Below, piece by piece: positions 9,610-18,015 of a stretch of 64,000 nucleotides of DNA (position 1 is the stretch's first letter; every line of letters starts with the position of its first letter). Source of the DNA: Calothrix anomala FACHB-343 (lineage in GTDB: Bacteria; Cyanobacteriota; Cyanobacteriia; Cyanobacteriales; Nostocaceae); contig NZ_JACJQG010000026.1 of NCBI RefSeq assembly GCF_014696435.1, positions 1-64,000 of the forward strand, in the 5' to 3' direction. The position numbers and the translations under genes were made by a program. The notes under the pieces are model-generated. The model made no database searches, had not been told where the DNA came from, and worked only from the letters and a program-made list of their open reading frames with translations.

Positions 9610-9650
9610 AAAATAGACACGGAGATCGGAATTTTCTCTGTGTCTATTTT
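9610..9650 (+). terminator. Terminator of the DsbA-like gene
   Basis: AAAATAGACAC (9610-9620) pairs with GTGTCTATTTT (9640-9650), extended inward by GGAGA/TTCTC with a wobble pair. The stem is long and A/T-flanked. Confidence 0.8.
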
Positions 9651-9675
9651 GCGATCGCTCTGTCCCCTACAGGGT

Positions 9676-9807
9676 CTACTCACTCTTTACGTTTATGGTA
9701 ATAAAGGTTACAACATACTTTGAGTGAGAATTGTAATAACGCAGAGGTTTAACGCCGGGTATTTGAGAGTTGTCTGTACTACTAGGCGTAACTCTGCGCT
9801 TTTTTTC
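9676..9807 (+). ncRNA. Candidate structured RNA ending in a terminator
   Basis: CTCACTC (9679-9685) can pair with GAGTGAG (9722-9728). CGCAGAG (9740-9746) pairs with CTCTGCG (9792-9798), and ACGCC (9752-9756) pairs with GGCGT (9785-9789) inside it. A run of seven to eight T follows at 9800-9807. The unit sits after the terminator of the preceding gene and about 95 bases before the next start, so it is either a separate small RNA or an attenuator-like leader of the CAP gene. No known family was recognised. Confidence 0.4.
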
Positions 9808-9903
9808 TGAAAAAATCAGGTAAATCTACCGGAATTATACTGTTATTTAATGTATTTAAAATTCAGAAAGGTTCCCCGTATAAATAACTTAGTGAGATAA
9901 TTT

Positions 9904-10611
9904 ATGAATCGCTTTGGAATTTGGTTATTTTTGCCCCTAGCCCTGATAGCTAGCTGTTATCAACAATTAATACCCAATAACCAGTCTGTAGCACAATCGC
10001 CCCAGTCTCCAGTGGCAAAATCTAGCCCGACTCTGTTAGCCAAGGCGAGTTATCTTTCTCCATTAGAACAACAAGTAATTGTGGAGATGAACAAGGTACG
10101 GACAAATCCTAAATCCTACCTTCCCATCATAGAAAATTATCGCCAGCGCTTTCAAGGAAATAAAGTGAAAATTGGCCAGAATACTTATTTAGTGACTCAA
10201 GAAGGGGTAAAAGCAGTTGATGAAGCGATCGCATTTCTCAAGTCGGCTCGTCCTGTGGGAACATTAACAGCATCAAAAGGAATGTCTTTAGGGGCGAGAG
10301 ATCATGTCAAAGACCAAGGCCCTAAAGGTACAACAGGTCATAATGGTAGCGATGGTAGTAACCCGGTGACTCGCATTAGTCGCTATGGTCAATGGCAAGT
10401 GACAGCAGGCGAAAATATTAGCTATGGCCCAAACACCGCCCAAGATATCGTTATGCAGTTAATTATCGATGATGGTGTACGCGATCGCGGTCATCGCACC
10501 AACATTTTTAATGGTGCTTTTAAAGTTGCGGGTGTGGCTTACGGCACTCACAAAAAATATAGAACTATTTGCGTGATTAATTACGCTGGTGGTTATCAAG
10601 AAAAATCATAA
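9904..10611 (+). CDS. CAP-domain lipoprotein (SCP/PR-1 family), copy 1
   Basis: A 235-residue exported protein. The N-terminus has a lipoprotein signal (LALIASC, Cys18), a short low-complexity linker and a CAP domain (about 57-232): [58 protein letters not shown] and [12 protein letters not shown]. The His/Glu set of the CAP cavity (GHN, GEN, GHR) is present. CAP proteins are secreted, often with lipid-binding or protease-related roles. A closely related second copy lacking the signal follows 114 bases downstream, indicating tandem duplication. Confidence 0.9.
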   Translation: MNRFGIWLFLPLALIASCYQQLIPNNQSVAQSPQSPVAKSSPTLLAKASYLSPLEQQVIVEMNKVRTNPKSYLPIIENYRQRFQGNKVKIGQNTYLVTQEGVKAVDEAIAFLKSARPVGTLTASKGMSLGARDHVKDQGPKGTTGHNGSDGSNPVTRISRYGQWQVTAGENISYGPNTAQDIVMQLIIDDGVRDRGHRTNIFNGAFKVAGVAYGTHKKYRTICVINYAGGYQEKS

Positions 10612-10655
10612 TTTTTCACCAGGAATTCAGTAATTAATTTAGGAAAGCGTCTTTT

Positions 10656-10689
10656 CCTGTAGGGGAATTCATTTTGAATTTCCCGCAGG
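10656..10689 (+). terminator. Hairpin between the two CAP genes (possible terminator)
   Basis: TGAATT pairs with AATTCA, extended by CCCGCAGG with CCTGTAGGGG through G-T wobbles. A run of T lies about 10 bases after it (10702-10707), so terminator activity is uncertain. Confidence 0.45.
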
Positions 10690-10728
10690 AGTTGGTGAGA
10701 GTTTTTTATTAATTCTAATTAATCAGTG

Positions 10729-11301
10729 ATGCTATCAAGTTTAGAACAAGAAGTAATTATAGAAATGAACAAAGTGCGGACAAATCCCACTGCGTATCTC
10801 CCAGTTTTACAGAACTGGAAACAGCGTTTTCAAGGATTACAAGTCAAAATCGCTGAGGGGGTTTACTTGCTGACTCAAGAAGGCGTCACAGCAGTTGATG
10901 AAGCAATTTCCTTTCTTTCTTCAGTGCGTCCTGTAGCCGCTTTGAGTACATCTCAAGGAATGTCTTTAGCAGCAAAAGATCACGTACAAGACCAAGGAGT
11001 TACAGGGGCGATGGGTCACACTGGTAGTGATGGTAGCAATCCATTTACCCGCATGAATCGCTATGGTGAGTGGCAATTTACCGCAGGTGAAAATATTAGC
11101 TATGGTTCATATCTGGCTCAAGATATCATCATGCAATTAATTATTGATGATGGAGTACGCGATCGCGGTCATCGCCAAAATATTTTTAACTCTGCTTTTA
11201 AAGTCACCGGGGTGGCTTTTGGCGTTCACCCGAAATATAGACAAATGTGTGTCATCACCTACGCTGGCGGCTATCGAGAAAAATCGGTGTCACAATTATA
11301 A
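10729..11301 (+). CDS. CAP-domain protein, copy 2, without signal peptide
   Basis: A 190-residue protein that is almost only the CAP domain, closely matching copy 1: [60 protein letters not shown] and VAFGVHPKY. The frame has a stop (TAA, 10720-10722) just upstream, so there is no room for a signal sequence; the start is ATG 10729 or GTG 10726. Either the product stays in the cytoplasm, or the 5' end including the signal was lost in the duplication. In copy 1 the domain is preceded by 56 residues that are missing here. Confidence 0.85.
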   Translation: MLSSLEQEVIIEMNKVRTNPTAYLPVLQNWKQRFQGLQVKIAEGVYLLTQEGVTAVDEAISFLSSVRPVAALSTSQGMSLAAKDHVQDQGVTGAMGHTGSDGSNPFTRMNRYGEWQFTAGENISYGSYLAQDIIMQLIIDDGVRDRGHRQNIFNSAFKVTGVAFGVHPKYRQMCVITYAGGYREKSVSQL

Positions 11302-11321
11302 GCAAGATATCAATATTTGCT

Positions 11322-12188
11322 ATGACACCAGGAGAACGGGGACTAATGGGCGATCGCCATAGTGCTAAAGCGGCAAAGTTAAATGTCTATATTCAAGGTC
11401 AAGGCTTCCCCATCCTGGCTTTACACGGCCATCCTGGTTCCGGTCGCAGTCTTTCTGTGTTTACAAATCACCTATCCCAGCGCTATCAAACTTTTGCTCC
11501 TGATTTGCGTGGCTATGGCAAAAGTCGCTTTCAGGGCAATTTTGACATGGAAGACCATATATATGACTTAGAAGCGCTTTTAGACCGCTTGGGAATTGAA
11601 AAATGTCTAGTACTAGGGTGGTCGCTGGGTGGGATTTTGGCGATGGAACTGGCGTTACGTTTACCACAACGGGTAACAGGGCTGATTTTAGTAGCGACAG
11701 CAGCCAGACCTCGTGGTAATCATCCCCCGATTACTTGGCAGGATAATCTCTATACTGGTGTAGCGGGAATCCTGAATTATATTAAACCAGGTTGGCGATG
11801 GAATATTGAAACTTTTGGCAAGCGATCGCTATTTCGTTACTTAATCCAACAACATACACCTACAGCTTATAGTTATCTTGCCAAAGATGCCGTCCCCGCT
11901 TATTTACAAACTTCTCCTGCGGCAACTCGTGCCCTTTATACTGCCATTCGCGCTGGCTACAACAGGCTAACAGACTTGGAGCAAATAGAATGCCCTAGCT
12001 TAGTACTTGCAGGTGCCCAAGACCGGCACATCACCGTTGATGCTAGTTTAGAAACAGCTCGTCACCTGAAAAACTGTCAGTGGGAATCTTACGCCAATAC
12101 GGCTCACCTCTTTCCTTGGGAAATTCCCCAGCAGGTATTGAGAGACATTGACTACTGGCTGGAAGCAAATTCTTCAGAAATTCTCTAA
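11322..12188 (+). CDS. Alpha/beta hydrolase
   Basis: A 288-residue serine hydrolase-fold protein. Motifs: oxyanion region LHGHPGSGRSL, nucleophile elbow GWSLGG, a probable acid Asp in LVLAGAQDRHI, and a catalytic His in NTAHLFPWE. The order and spacing are those of the esterase/haloperoxidase-like group; the substrate is not known. ATG 11322 is preferred; the frame continues upstream into the CAP gene, and ATG 11346 is an alternative. It starts 20 bases after the CAP copy 2 stop, so the two are probably co-transcribed. Confidence 0.88.
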   Translation: MTPGERGLMGDRHSAKAAKLNVYIQGQGFPILALHGHPGSGRSLSVFTNHLSQRYQTFAPDLRGYGKSRFQGNFDMEDHIYDLEALLDRLGIEKCLVLGWSLGGILAMELALRLPQRVTGLILVATAARPRGNHPPITWQDNLYTGVAGILNYIKPGWRWNIETFGKRSLFRYLIQQHTPTAYSYLAKDAVPAYLQTSPAATRALYTAIRAGYNRLTDLEQIECPSLVLAGAQDRHITVDASLETARHLKNCQWESYANTAHLFPWEIPQQVLRDIDYWLEANSSEIL

Positions 12189-12312
12189 GGGACTTCCAGA
12201 AAATAAATTATCCAATTTACTCAGATAATATTTGTATTCCTCCCCCTGCCCCCTGCTCCCTGCCCCCCTGCCTACGTAGCGATGGGATATTTTTTTAGTT
12301 GGAAGTCCCTAA
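12188..12312. repeat. MITE-like element with AGGGACTTCCA ends
   Basis: The ends AGGGACTTCCA (about 12188) and TGGAAGTCCCT (about 12301-12310) are inverted repeats about 120 bp apart, with ATAAATTATCC near the left end and TTTTTTTAGT near the right. A related element lies at 38391-38503, and an isolated right-end-like sequence at about 44328-44346. Confidence 0.65.
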
Positions 12313-12348
12313 TGCTGATAGTAGCGGTTGGAATTATTGAAATTGAGC

Positions 12349-12371
12349 CGCCAGATTTCTTCAATCTGGCG
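12349..12371. repeat. Short perfect hairpin
   Basis: CGCCAGATT (12349-12357) pairs with AATCTGGCG (12363-12371) around TCTTC. It has no T-run. The rest of 12372-12515 shows nothing I can name. Confidence 0.7.
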
Positions 12372-12515
12372 TAGCTAATAATTCCCACCAGCAAATCTAA
12401 AAGCAAATTTGATTGGTTCTACCAGGAATTAGCAAGGCCAGGTGGTCTACTCTCAAAACTAGAGCAAGCAACTGGCTCCTCAATACTCAGCATTTGATAG
12501 TGAATGTTGCCTAAA

Positions 12516-12818
12516 TTAAATCTGACCGCTAAAGGCAGGCGTTACTTTGCGGTCAATCCGTTCCCCCAGGTCTTCAGCAATTGTTAAAGAATCTGGTTTA
12601 CAACGCTTGACAGTCACAGTAATTCCTTGTGCGCCTTCTGACTCCAAATCTTCTACATAACCCTTAATAGACAGATTGGCTTCGACAGAGTTAATAAAGG
12701 GGCCGAAGTAGTAAGTGCAACGAGGATTCTGTGTCACAATCTCTACCCACCAAGCCATGCCTAGATTATTGACTGTGCTAATCAGCTTTTCCTTGAGATC
12801 ATCCCAAATGGTTTTCAT
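12516..12818 (-). CDS. DUF1816 domain protein
   Basis: A 100-residue cyanobacteria-specific protein. The diagnostic stretch WWVEIVTQNPRCTYYFGPF and the following EANLSIKGYVEDLESEGAQG match my memory of DUF1816, found alone or next to phycobilisome linker-like domains. Function is unknown; an association with phycobilisomes is only suggested by family context. ATG 12818 is preferred to the TTG at 12830. The neighbours do not point to a pathway. Confidence 0.85.
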   Translation of the reverse strand: MKTIWDDLKEKLISTVNNLGMAWWVEIVTQNPRCTYYFGPFINSVEANLSIKGYVEDLESEGAQGITVTVKRCKPDSLTIAEDLGERIDRKVTPAFSGQI

Positions 12819-12914
12819 GGTAGTTGCCAATTTATGAATGAGGTACTGGATATTAAACTGTTTTTTGCTTTTTGTTTTGCTTTACATTTCTTTATACTCT
12901 GTTATTCTGAAATT

Positions 12915-13979
12915 TCAAAGAGGTTTTGGTAATCTATCCAGGTAGTGTGTGTTGAGCAAGCGCTGGCGAGAAATTTCATAAAGCGCCATTCCTGCGGCTA
13001 CAGAGGCATTCAGACTAGGGGTTTTACCCTGTAGGGGGATGGATACTAAAACATCGCAAGAGCGTTGTGTTAACATGCTGAGTCCTTCACCTTCTGAGCC
13101 AATCACTAAAACGATTGGGCCTCTGAAATTGACTGTGTGCAGGGGTTCACTACCGGTAGCTGCTGTGCCATAAATCCAAAAGCCAGCTTCCTTGAGTTCT
13201 TCCAAAGAACGGCTCAGATTTACTACACGAGCAACGGGGAAGTTTTCTAAAGCACCTGCTGCCACTTTTACCACAGTTGAAGTGATCCCGGAAGCCCTTC
13301 TTTGAGGAATAACTAATCCTTGCGCACCGATGGCTTCTGCTGTGCGAATAATTGCACCTAAATTATGGGGATCGGTAATCCCATCAGCAACGATAATTAC
13401 AGGATCGCTGACAGATTTTGCTTTGGCAATTAAATCTGGTAACTCAATATAGCTATAGGGTGCGATTTGTGCAGCTATCCCTTGATGATTAGCACCGTGG
13501 GTGATTTGATCTAAGCGCTTAGGTTCTACTTCATCAATGACTGCACCATTATCTTTAGCTTGTAAAATCAAATGATGAAAGCGGGGATCGTAACGTAACC
13601 GAGAAGTAATCCAGATGCGGTTAAGCCCGCGTTGACTTTCTAAAGCACTTAAGACTGGATGACGGCCATAGATGATATCACTCTCTTCTGATGCTGGGTG
13701 TATATCTGTATTGGGATGAGGTAAGTGACGCTGCTGGTTACTTCTTATCGTTACGGGTTTAGCATCACCAGTTCTTACCGTTACGGGTTTAGCATCACCA
13801 GTTCTTACCGTTACGGGTTTAGCATCACCAGATTGATGATGACGCACGGGTTTAGCATCACCAGGACGGGACTTGCGAATGGGATTAGCGAGAACGCGCT
13901 TTTTACCTTTGACTTTCACAGGTAGGCCGCGATTAGGTTCGCCAGCAGTTTTGATTTTTCTGGGTTTATCTGATGACAT
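12915..13979 (-). CDS. rlmB: 23S rRNA (guanosine-2'-O-)-methyltransferase, TrmH family
   Basis: A 354-residue SPOUT-fold RNA methyltransferase. The substrate-binding N-domain begins at [12 protein letters not shown] (about 104). The knotted SAM-binding core contains [37 protein letters not shown] and [22 protein letters not shown], the three TrmH motifs. The first 100 residues are an extra basic, low-complexity tail with four GDAKPV repeats. Family members methylate G2251 of 23S rRNA or equivalent sites. It lies about 100 bases downstream of the Mini-RNase III gene, the same pairing seen in Firmicutes, which supports a joint role in 23S rRNA maturation. Confidence 0.9.
   Translation of the reverse strand: MSSDKPRKIKTAGEPNRGLPVKVKGKKRVLANPIRKSRPGDAKPVRHHQSGDAKPVTVRTGDAKPVTVRTGDAKPVTIRSNQQRHLPHPNTDIHPASEESDIIYGRHPVLSALESQRGLNRIWITSRLRYDPRFHHLILQAKDNGAVIDEVEPKRLDQITHGANHQGIAAQIAPYSYIELPDLIAKAKSVSDPVIIVADGITDPHNLGAIIRTAEAIGAQGLVIPQRRASGITSTVVKVAAGALENFPVARVVNLSRSLEELKEAGFWIYGTAATGSEPLHTVNFRGPIVLVIGSEGEGLSMLTQRSCDVLVSIPLQGKTPSLNASVAAGMALYEISRQRLLNTHYLDRLPKPL
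13736..13863. repeat. 30-bp tandem repeat inside rlmB
   Basis: Three nearly identical units containing TTACGGGTTTAGCATCACCA, plus a diverged partial copy with an extra GACGCACGGG context and one at 13853-13863, encode the [10 protein letters not shown] repeats of the RlmB N-terminal tail. The near-identity at DNA level indicates recent expansion. Confidence 0.85.
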
Positions 13980-14077
13980 AGAAGTATTTGCTATTACTTA
14001 TAAGGTGGGCATACTGTTTACTAAACTTACCGAAGCTTACTCGGCCTAGATTTTGCTAGCGTGAGATTAACGGCCCA

Positions 14078-14557
14078 CTATTTTTCTAGATGGAGTTTCT
14101 GTAACAGTTCGGTTAAGCGGGTAAAGTCTGTGAGATAAAGGTAGCCAATTAAAGTTTCTAGACTAGTTGCTTGCTGGTAAATTTCTGGATCAACCCGTTT
14201 AGAGCGTCCTGCGGCAGCATTACGACCCCGTCGGACAATATCTAATTCACTATCCCTCAGATGAGGTATTAGCGATCGCAAATGTAGCGCCTGTTGTTCT
14301 GCTCTTACCTGTGCCACTACCAGACGATGGTAAGTGTCTGGTCGCTGCAATGGCATTAGATAAAACATTCTAACATATAGCTCATAAATTGCATCTCCTA
14401 CATATGCTAATGCAGCAGGAGAGATTTGTTGCACTTGTGAAACAGAAATTTGTTGGGGTAGTTGAAATTTGTTTGCCAAGAGCGATTCAGTCCAAAATGA
14501 ATTCTGTGACACAGGTTCATCTTGTCCATCTAATAACTCTTCCTCCTTGGGCTTCAC
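14078..14557 (-). CDS. mrnC: Mini-ribonuclease III
   Basis: A 159-residue RNase III-type catalytic domain with no double-stranded RNA binding domain. The signature is SPAALAYVGDAIYELYVR (about 46-63), containing the first metal-binding acidic residues; YQQATSLETLIGYLYLTD (about 126-143) holds the second acidic set. Mini-III matures the 23S rRNA ends in Bacillus and is known in cyanobacteria. An acidic 35-residue leader precedes the domain. rlmB follows on the same strand. Confidence 0.9.
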   Translation of the reverse strand: MKPKEEELLDGQDEPVSQNSFWTESLLANKFQLPQQISVSQVQQISPAALAYVGDAIYELYVRMFYLMPLQRPDTYHRLVVAQVRAEQQALHLRSLIPHLRDSELDIVRRGRNAAAGRSKRVDPEIYQQATSLETLIGYLYLTDFTRLTELLQKLHLEK

Positions 14558-14730
14558 AAGTTAACTATTCCTTCTTGTGCTATATTTGGCAGCCATCATT
14601 GCTCTTGTGTTTACATACTTAGCATTATCTACACTATCAAAAATTACTGAATAAATTTGATCTTTTTATTGAGAACTGAAAATTTTAATAATTTTAATAA
14701 ATATTTATCACTTGAGCTAATTATCTATAC

Positions 14731-14796
14731 ATTTGTCATTAGTCATTGGTCATTTGTCAACACAAATGACACAAGACAAATGACTATTGACAACCT
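14731..14796. repeat. Tandem and inverted short repeats
   Basis: Units of GTCATTA/GTCATTG/GTCATTTG are followed by their inverse CAAATGAC units, so CATTTGTC and GACAAATG can pair. The rest of the 14558-14917 gap holds the STAS gene terminator and nothing else recognised. Confidence 0.7.
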
Positions 14797-14854
14797 GAGC
14801 GAAAAAATCAACAATTTAGACGCTCGTTAGTCCAGAGAAGTTTGCTAGCCAACT

Positions 14855-14894
14855 GGGCTAAAAATTAAGCTATCCAGATAAAGCATCGGATAGC
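14855..14894 (-). terminator. Terminator of the STAS-domain gene
   Basis: On the minus strand GCTATCC (14894-14888) pairs with GGATAGC (14875-14869) and is followed by TTAATTTTTAG. Confidence 0.75.
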
Positions 14895-14917
14895 TAGATT
14901 GTTTTTTGGTCAAGCAA

Positions 14918-15376
14918 TCAAGACGGCTTGATGTTTTCTAGAGCCGCGTCAACGGATGATTGCAGGGAGAGAAACTTCTCTAAGCGAACAAGCTTGACCG
15001 TTTGAGTTACACGGGCATTGGTGACAATTTGCAAGGTGCCATTAGCGGTTTGAGCCTGCTTGGCTAGTTGTACCAAAGCACCTAAGCCAGAGCTATCAAC
15101 AAAGTCAATTTGTGAGAGATCCAAAATAATATTCTTTGGGCCCTCATCAATTTTGCTACTGAGTACCTTGCGAAATGTCGGCTCAGAAAAAGCATCTAAT
15201 AAACCTGTGAGGCGGAATAGCTGACAGTTATCCCGGGTTTCACGAGTACCCCTTAGGCTCACAGTTAGATTCAGTGGCTCAGCAATAACTCCCTCCTCAT
15301 GGTGAAAGTGAACGCTCCAGTATAATTGGTTTTGGTGCAAGTTGTCTACAACCTGCTGGGTTAGGGCATGGGGCAT
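14918..15376 (-). CDS. STAS-domain anti-sigma factor antagonist-like protein
   Basis: A SpoIIAA/RsbV-like regulator. The conserved core FRLTGLLDAFSEPTFRKVL, NIILDLSQIDFVDSSGLGAL (with the phosphorylatable Ser in DSSGLG) and TVKLVRLEKFL is complete. Such proteins bind anti-sigma kinases in partner-switching circuits. The start is doubtful. The only ATG (15376) lies in a CATGGGG-type repeat and adds 30 unusual residues (MPHALTQQVV...). A strong Shine-Dalgarno-like GAGGAGGG lies inside the frame (15298-15291), followed five bases later by an ATT codon at 15286, exactly where the domain begins (IAEPLNLTVSLRG). The real protein may be about 122 residues. Confidence 0.85.
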   Translation of the reverse strand: MPHALTQQVVDNLHQNQLYWSVHFHHEEGVIAEPLNLTVSLRGTRETRDNCQLFRLTGLLDAFSEPTFRKVLSSKIDEGPKNIILDLSQIDFVDSSGLGALVQLAKQAQTANGTLQIVTNARVTQTVKLVRLEKFLSLQSSVDAALENIKPS

Positions 15377-15481
15377 GGGGCATTGGGCATTGAGAATTAA
15401 TTTTTTCTCCTCTGCTTCCTCTGCTTCCTCTGCTTCCTCTGCTCCTTATCCTAGTTCCTAGTCCCTAGTCCCTAGTCCCTA
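15360..15481. repeat. Compound short tandem repeats upstream of the STAS gene
   Basis: GGGCATG/GGGCATT units (about 15363-15393), then four CTCTGCTTC units (about 15411-15440), then CTAGTCC units (about 15452-15480). Confidence 0.8.
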
Positions 15482-15483
15482 TT

Positions 15484-16650
15484 TTATTTAACCCCAGTTG
15501 CGGCTAATTGGCGTGCTGCTTGCATTGCTTTGACAAATTCTGCAAACAAGTAATCAGCATCGTGGGGGCCAGGACTAGCTTCTGGGTGATATTGTACTGA
15601 AAATACAGGTAGAGATTTGTGACGTACCCCGGCAACAGTGCGATCGTTCAAGTTTAGGTGGCTAATTTCCACAACTGCTTCAGGTAAAGAATCCGGGTCA
15701 ATAGCAAAACTGTGGTTTTGGCTAGTAATTTCTACCCGTTGTTGTAAGCCGGCTGGCTGATTCAATCCCCGATGCCCAAACTTGAGTTTAAAGGTTTCTG
15801 CTCCCAAGGCATGACCCAAAATTTGATGCCCCATACAAATACCAAAAATGGGTTTTTCTGCGCCTAGCAGAGCTTTAGCCGTGGCAATCCCTTCTGTCAC
15901 TGCGGCGGGATCGCCAGGCCCGTTAGAAAGGAAGATACCATCTGGATTATATTTGAGAATTTCCTCTGGTGGTGTATTGGCTGGTACAACAATGACTTGA
16001 CAACCATAGCTGGCGAGGCGACGTAATATATTACGTTTCACCCCAAAGTCAAGGGCAACAACGGTGAAGGATTCGCCATGATTTTCCGGTGCATTGGCGT
16101 TGAATTCCCAAGCTGGAATAGTAGGCTCTGACCATTCATAAACCGTTGGTGTAGTTACTTCCCGCACCAGATTCAATCCTTGCATACTAGGTGCTGCCTG
16201 CACCTGCTCAAGTAACTCAGCCTCATCCAAAATAGCTGTGGAAATCGCACCATTCATCGCTCCAAACATGCGAATTTTGCGAGTGAGGGCGCGGGTATCA
16301 ATACCATAAATACCTGGGATTTGGTGTTGTTTGAGGTAGTCAGGTAAAGATTGTGTAGAACGCCAATTACTAGGGCGCTGACAAATGTTGCGCGCGATCG
16401 CACCTCTTACCTGTGGTCTAGCCGATTCTTCATCTTCGGGATTGACCCCAGTGTTACCCAGTTCAGGATAAGTAAAAACAACTATTTGACCGCAGTAACT
16501 GGGATCTGTTAACACTTCCTGATATCCAGTCATACCAGTGTTAAACACTACTTCCCCAATTGTGGTTCCCGTGGCACCAAAAGACCAACCACGATAAGCA
16601 GTTCCATCCGCTAGGACAAGTAGAGCAGGTATTGTGTCAGACAGAGACAT
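15484..16650 (-). CDS. carA: Carbamoyl-phosphate synthase small (glutaminase) subunit
   Basis: A 388-residue glutamine amidotransferase subunit that releases ammonia from glutamine for CarB, feeding arginine and pyrimidine synthesis. The N-domain begins [18 protein letters not shown] and contains [16 protein letters not shown]. The class I amidotransferase domain shows [11 protein letters not shown], the nucleophile in [11 protein letters not shown] and the His-Glu pair in [16 protein letters not shown] 16650 was chosen over the TTG at 16656. carB is not next to it, as usual in cyanobacteria. Confidence 0.96.
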   Translation of the reverse strand: MSLSDTIPALLVLADGTAYRGWSFGATGTTIGEVVFNTGMTGYQEVLTDPSYCGQIVVFTYPELGNTGVNPEDEESARPQVRGAIARNICQRPSNWRSTQSLPDYLKQHQIPGIYGIDTRALTRKIRMFGAMNGAISTAILDEAELLEQVQAAPSMQGLNLVREVTTPTVYEWSEPTIPAWEFNANAPENHGESFTVVALDFGVKRNILRRLASYGCQVIVVPANTPPEEILKYNPDGIFLSNGPGDPAAVTEGIATAKALLGAEKPIFGICMGHQILGHALGAETFKLKFGHRGLNQPAGLQQRVEITSQNHSFAIDPDSLPEAVVEISHLNLNDRTVAGVRHKSLPVFSVQYHPEASPGPHDADYLFAEFVKAMQAARQLAATGVK

Positions 16651-16661
16651 AGGCAATCATG

Positions 16662-16893
16662 ATTAGGGTTTAGGAGCTAGGGATTAGGGGCTAGGGGTTA
16701 GGTGTTTCTTGTTGTTTAGCCTTAGTCTTTATTCCCTAGTCAGCTGCGAATGTTAATTATCCCATGAGTTGGGTAATTTAGCGAGAAGATGGTTAGGGCA
16801 GGGGACGGTCAATGGTCAATAGTCAATGGTCAATAGTCAATAGTCATTTGTCCTCCTTGTCCCCCTTGTCCCCTGCCCAATGCCCCATGCCCA
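16662..16893. repeat. Compound short tandem repeats upstream of carA
   Basis: TTAGGGGC-type units (about 16670-16703), GGTCAATAGTCAAT units (about 16808-16846), CCTTGTCCCC units (about 16852-16874) and CCCAATGC units (about 16875-16893). These fill most of the gap between carA and the divergent protease gene; its promoter must lie within or after them. Confidence 0.75.
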
Positions 16894-16959
16894 TTTCTTA
16901 ACTTTCCTGCAAAAGATGTAGATTTCCTCCCTAAAGGGCGGGTAAAATCGAAGTTAATT

Positions 16960-18015
16960 ATGCTCCAGTCTTTTTTATCCCGTGCAACCCTGGTTGCTGT
17001 TACAAGTGCGCTAGCGGTTTTGGGTGTTGCCTGTAGTCAAGACAAACAGAATAATGCTTATCGCGATCGCGAGCAGTCTCAGCCCGTGGACAAGGTAGCA
17101 GAAACGCCTGTTGTCGAAGCAGCAACACCATTATCCAGCCCAGAACCTCAGGCACAGTCTTCGTCGGTAGTTGAACTGAATTCTTTTGAGTTGGCGCTAG
17201 ACAAGGCGGCTGGTGCGATGACGATCAGCCAATCTGCCCAGTCTTCTGATGATTGGAAATTGGTGGCGACTCAGTTCCAAGATGCGATCGCGCTGATGCA
17301 AAATGTCCAGCAAGAAAGTCCCAATTTCACGGTCGCGCAAATCAAAATCTCTGAATATCAGCGTCAGATTAAGTATGCTTTAGACAAGGCTAGTCCTAAA
17401 CCTGTCACACCAGTTGCGGCTAAACCCCAAAGTGTGGTTGTTGTAGTTCCTGCGCAAAAAACCCCGTCTAACCCTATTCAACCTCCAGCGCCACAGGTGG
17501 TAAAACCACAACAACCAGCCGTCCAATCGGTATTAATGCCATCGCCACAAGATACCGAAGAGTCAGATGTGTTTATTGCCCCAATTAAACGCCGCATTGG
17601 GGGGACACCAATTATTGAAGTTACCTTTAATGGCGAGCGTCGATTTGAGATGATTGTGGATACTGGGGCGAGTGGCACTGTGATTACTCAAAACATGGCT
17701 AATGCTTTGGGTATCGTCCCTGTAGGTAAAACTAAAGCCAACACAGCCAGTTCCAAACAGGTGGAATTTACCATTGGCTATGTTGACTCGATGGCGGCGG
17801 CTGGGGTAATGGTGAATAAAGTACCAGTAGCGATCGCAGGTTCAGACCTAGAAACAGGATTGCTAGGTCATGACTTTTTTGGTAATTACGATGTCACCAT
17901 CAAGCGCAACGTCGTAGAATTTCGCCCCCAATCCCACACGGAAGTTAATTCCCCAGAAACCGGACTAACTCCTGCAATTTCACCCAAGGAGCGCCACTAT
18001 TTAGGATCTCCTTAG
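16960..18015 (+). CDS. Retropepsin-like aspartic protease, lipoprotein
   Basis: A 351-residue exported protein. The lipoprotein signal (VLGVACSQ, Cys25) is followed by a Pro/Gln/Val-rich linker (about 30-205) and a single retropepsin-type domain (about 206-322): [20 protein letters not shown], catalytic [10 protein letters not shown], and the C-terminal [17 protein letters not shown]. The clan AA enzyme is active as a homodimer; the substrate is unknown. The last 71 bases overlap the 3' end of trpD, which runs the other way. Confidence 0.9.
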   Translation: MLQSFLSRATLVAVTSALAVLGVACSQDKQNNAYRDREQSQPVDKVAETPVVEAATPLSSPEPQAQSSSVVELNSFELALDKAAGAMTISQSAQSSDDWKLVATQFQDAIALMQNVQQESPNFTVAQIKISEYQRQIKYALDKASPKPVTPVAAKPQSVVVVVPAQKTPSNPIQPPAPQVVKPQQPAVQSVLMPSPQDTEESDVFIAPIKRRIGGTPIIEVTFNGERRFEMIVDTGASGTVITQNMANALGIVPVGKTKANTASSKQVEFTIGYVDSMAAAGVMVNKVPVAIAGSDLETGLLGHDFFGNYDVTIKRNVVEFRPQSHTEVNSPETGLTPAISPKERHYLGSP

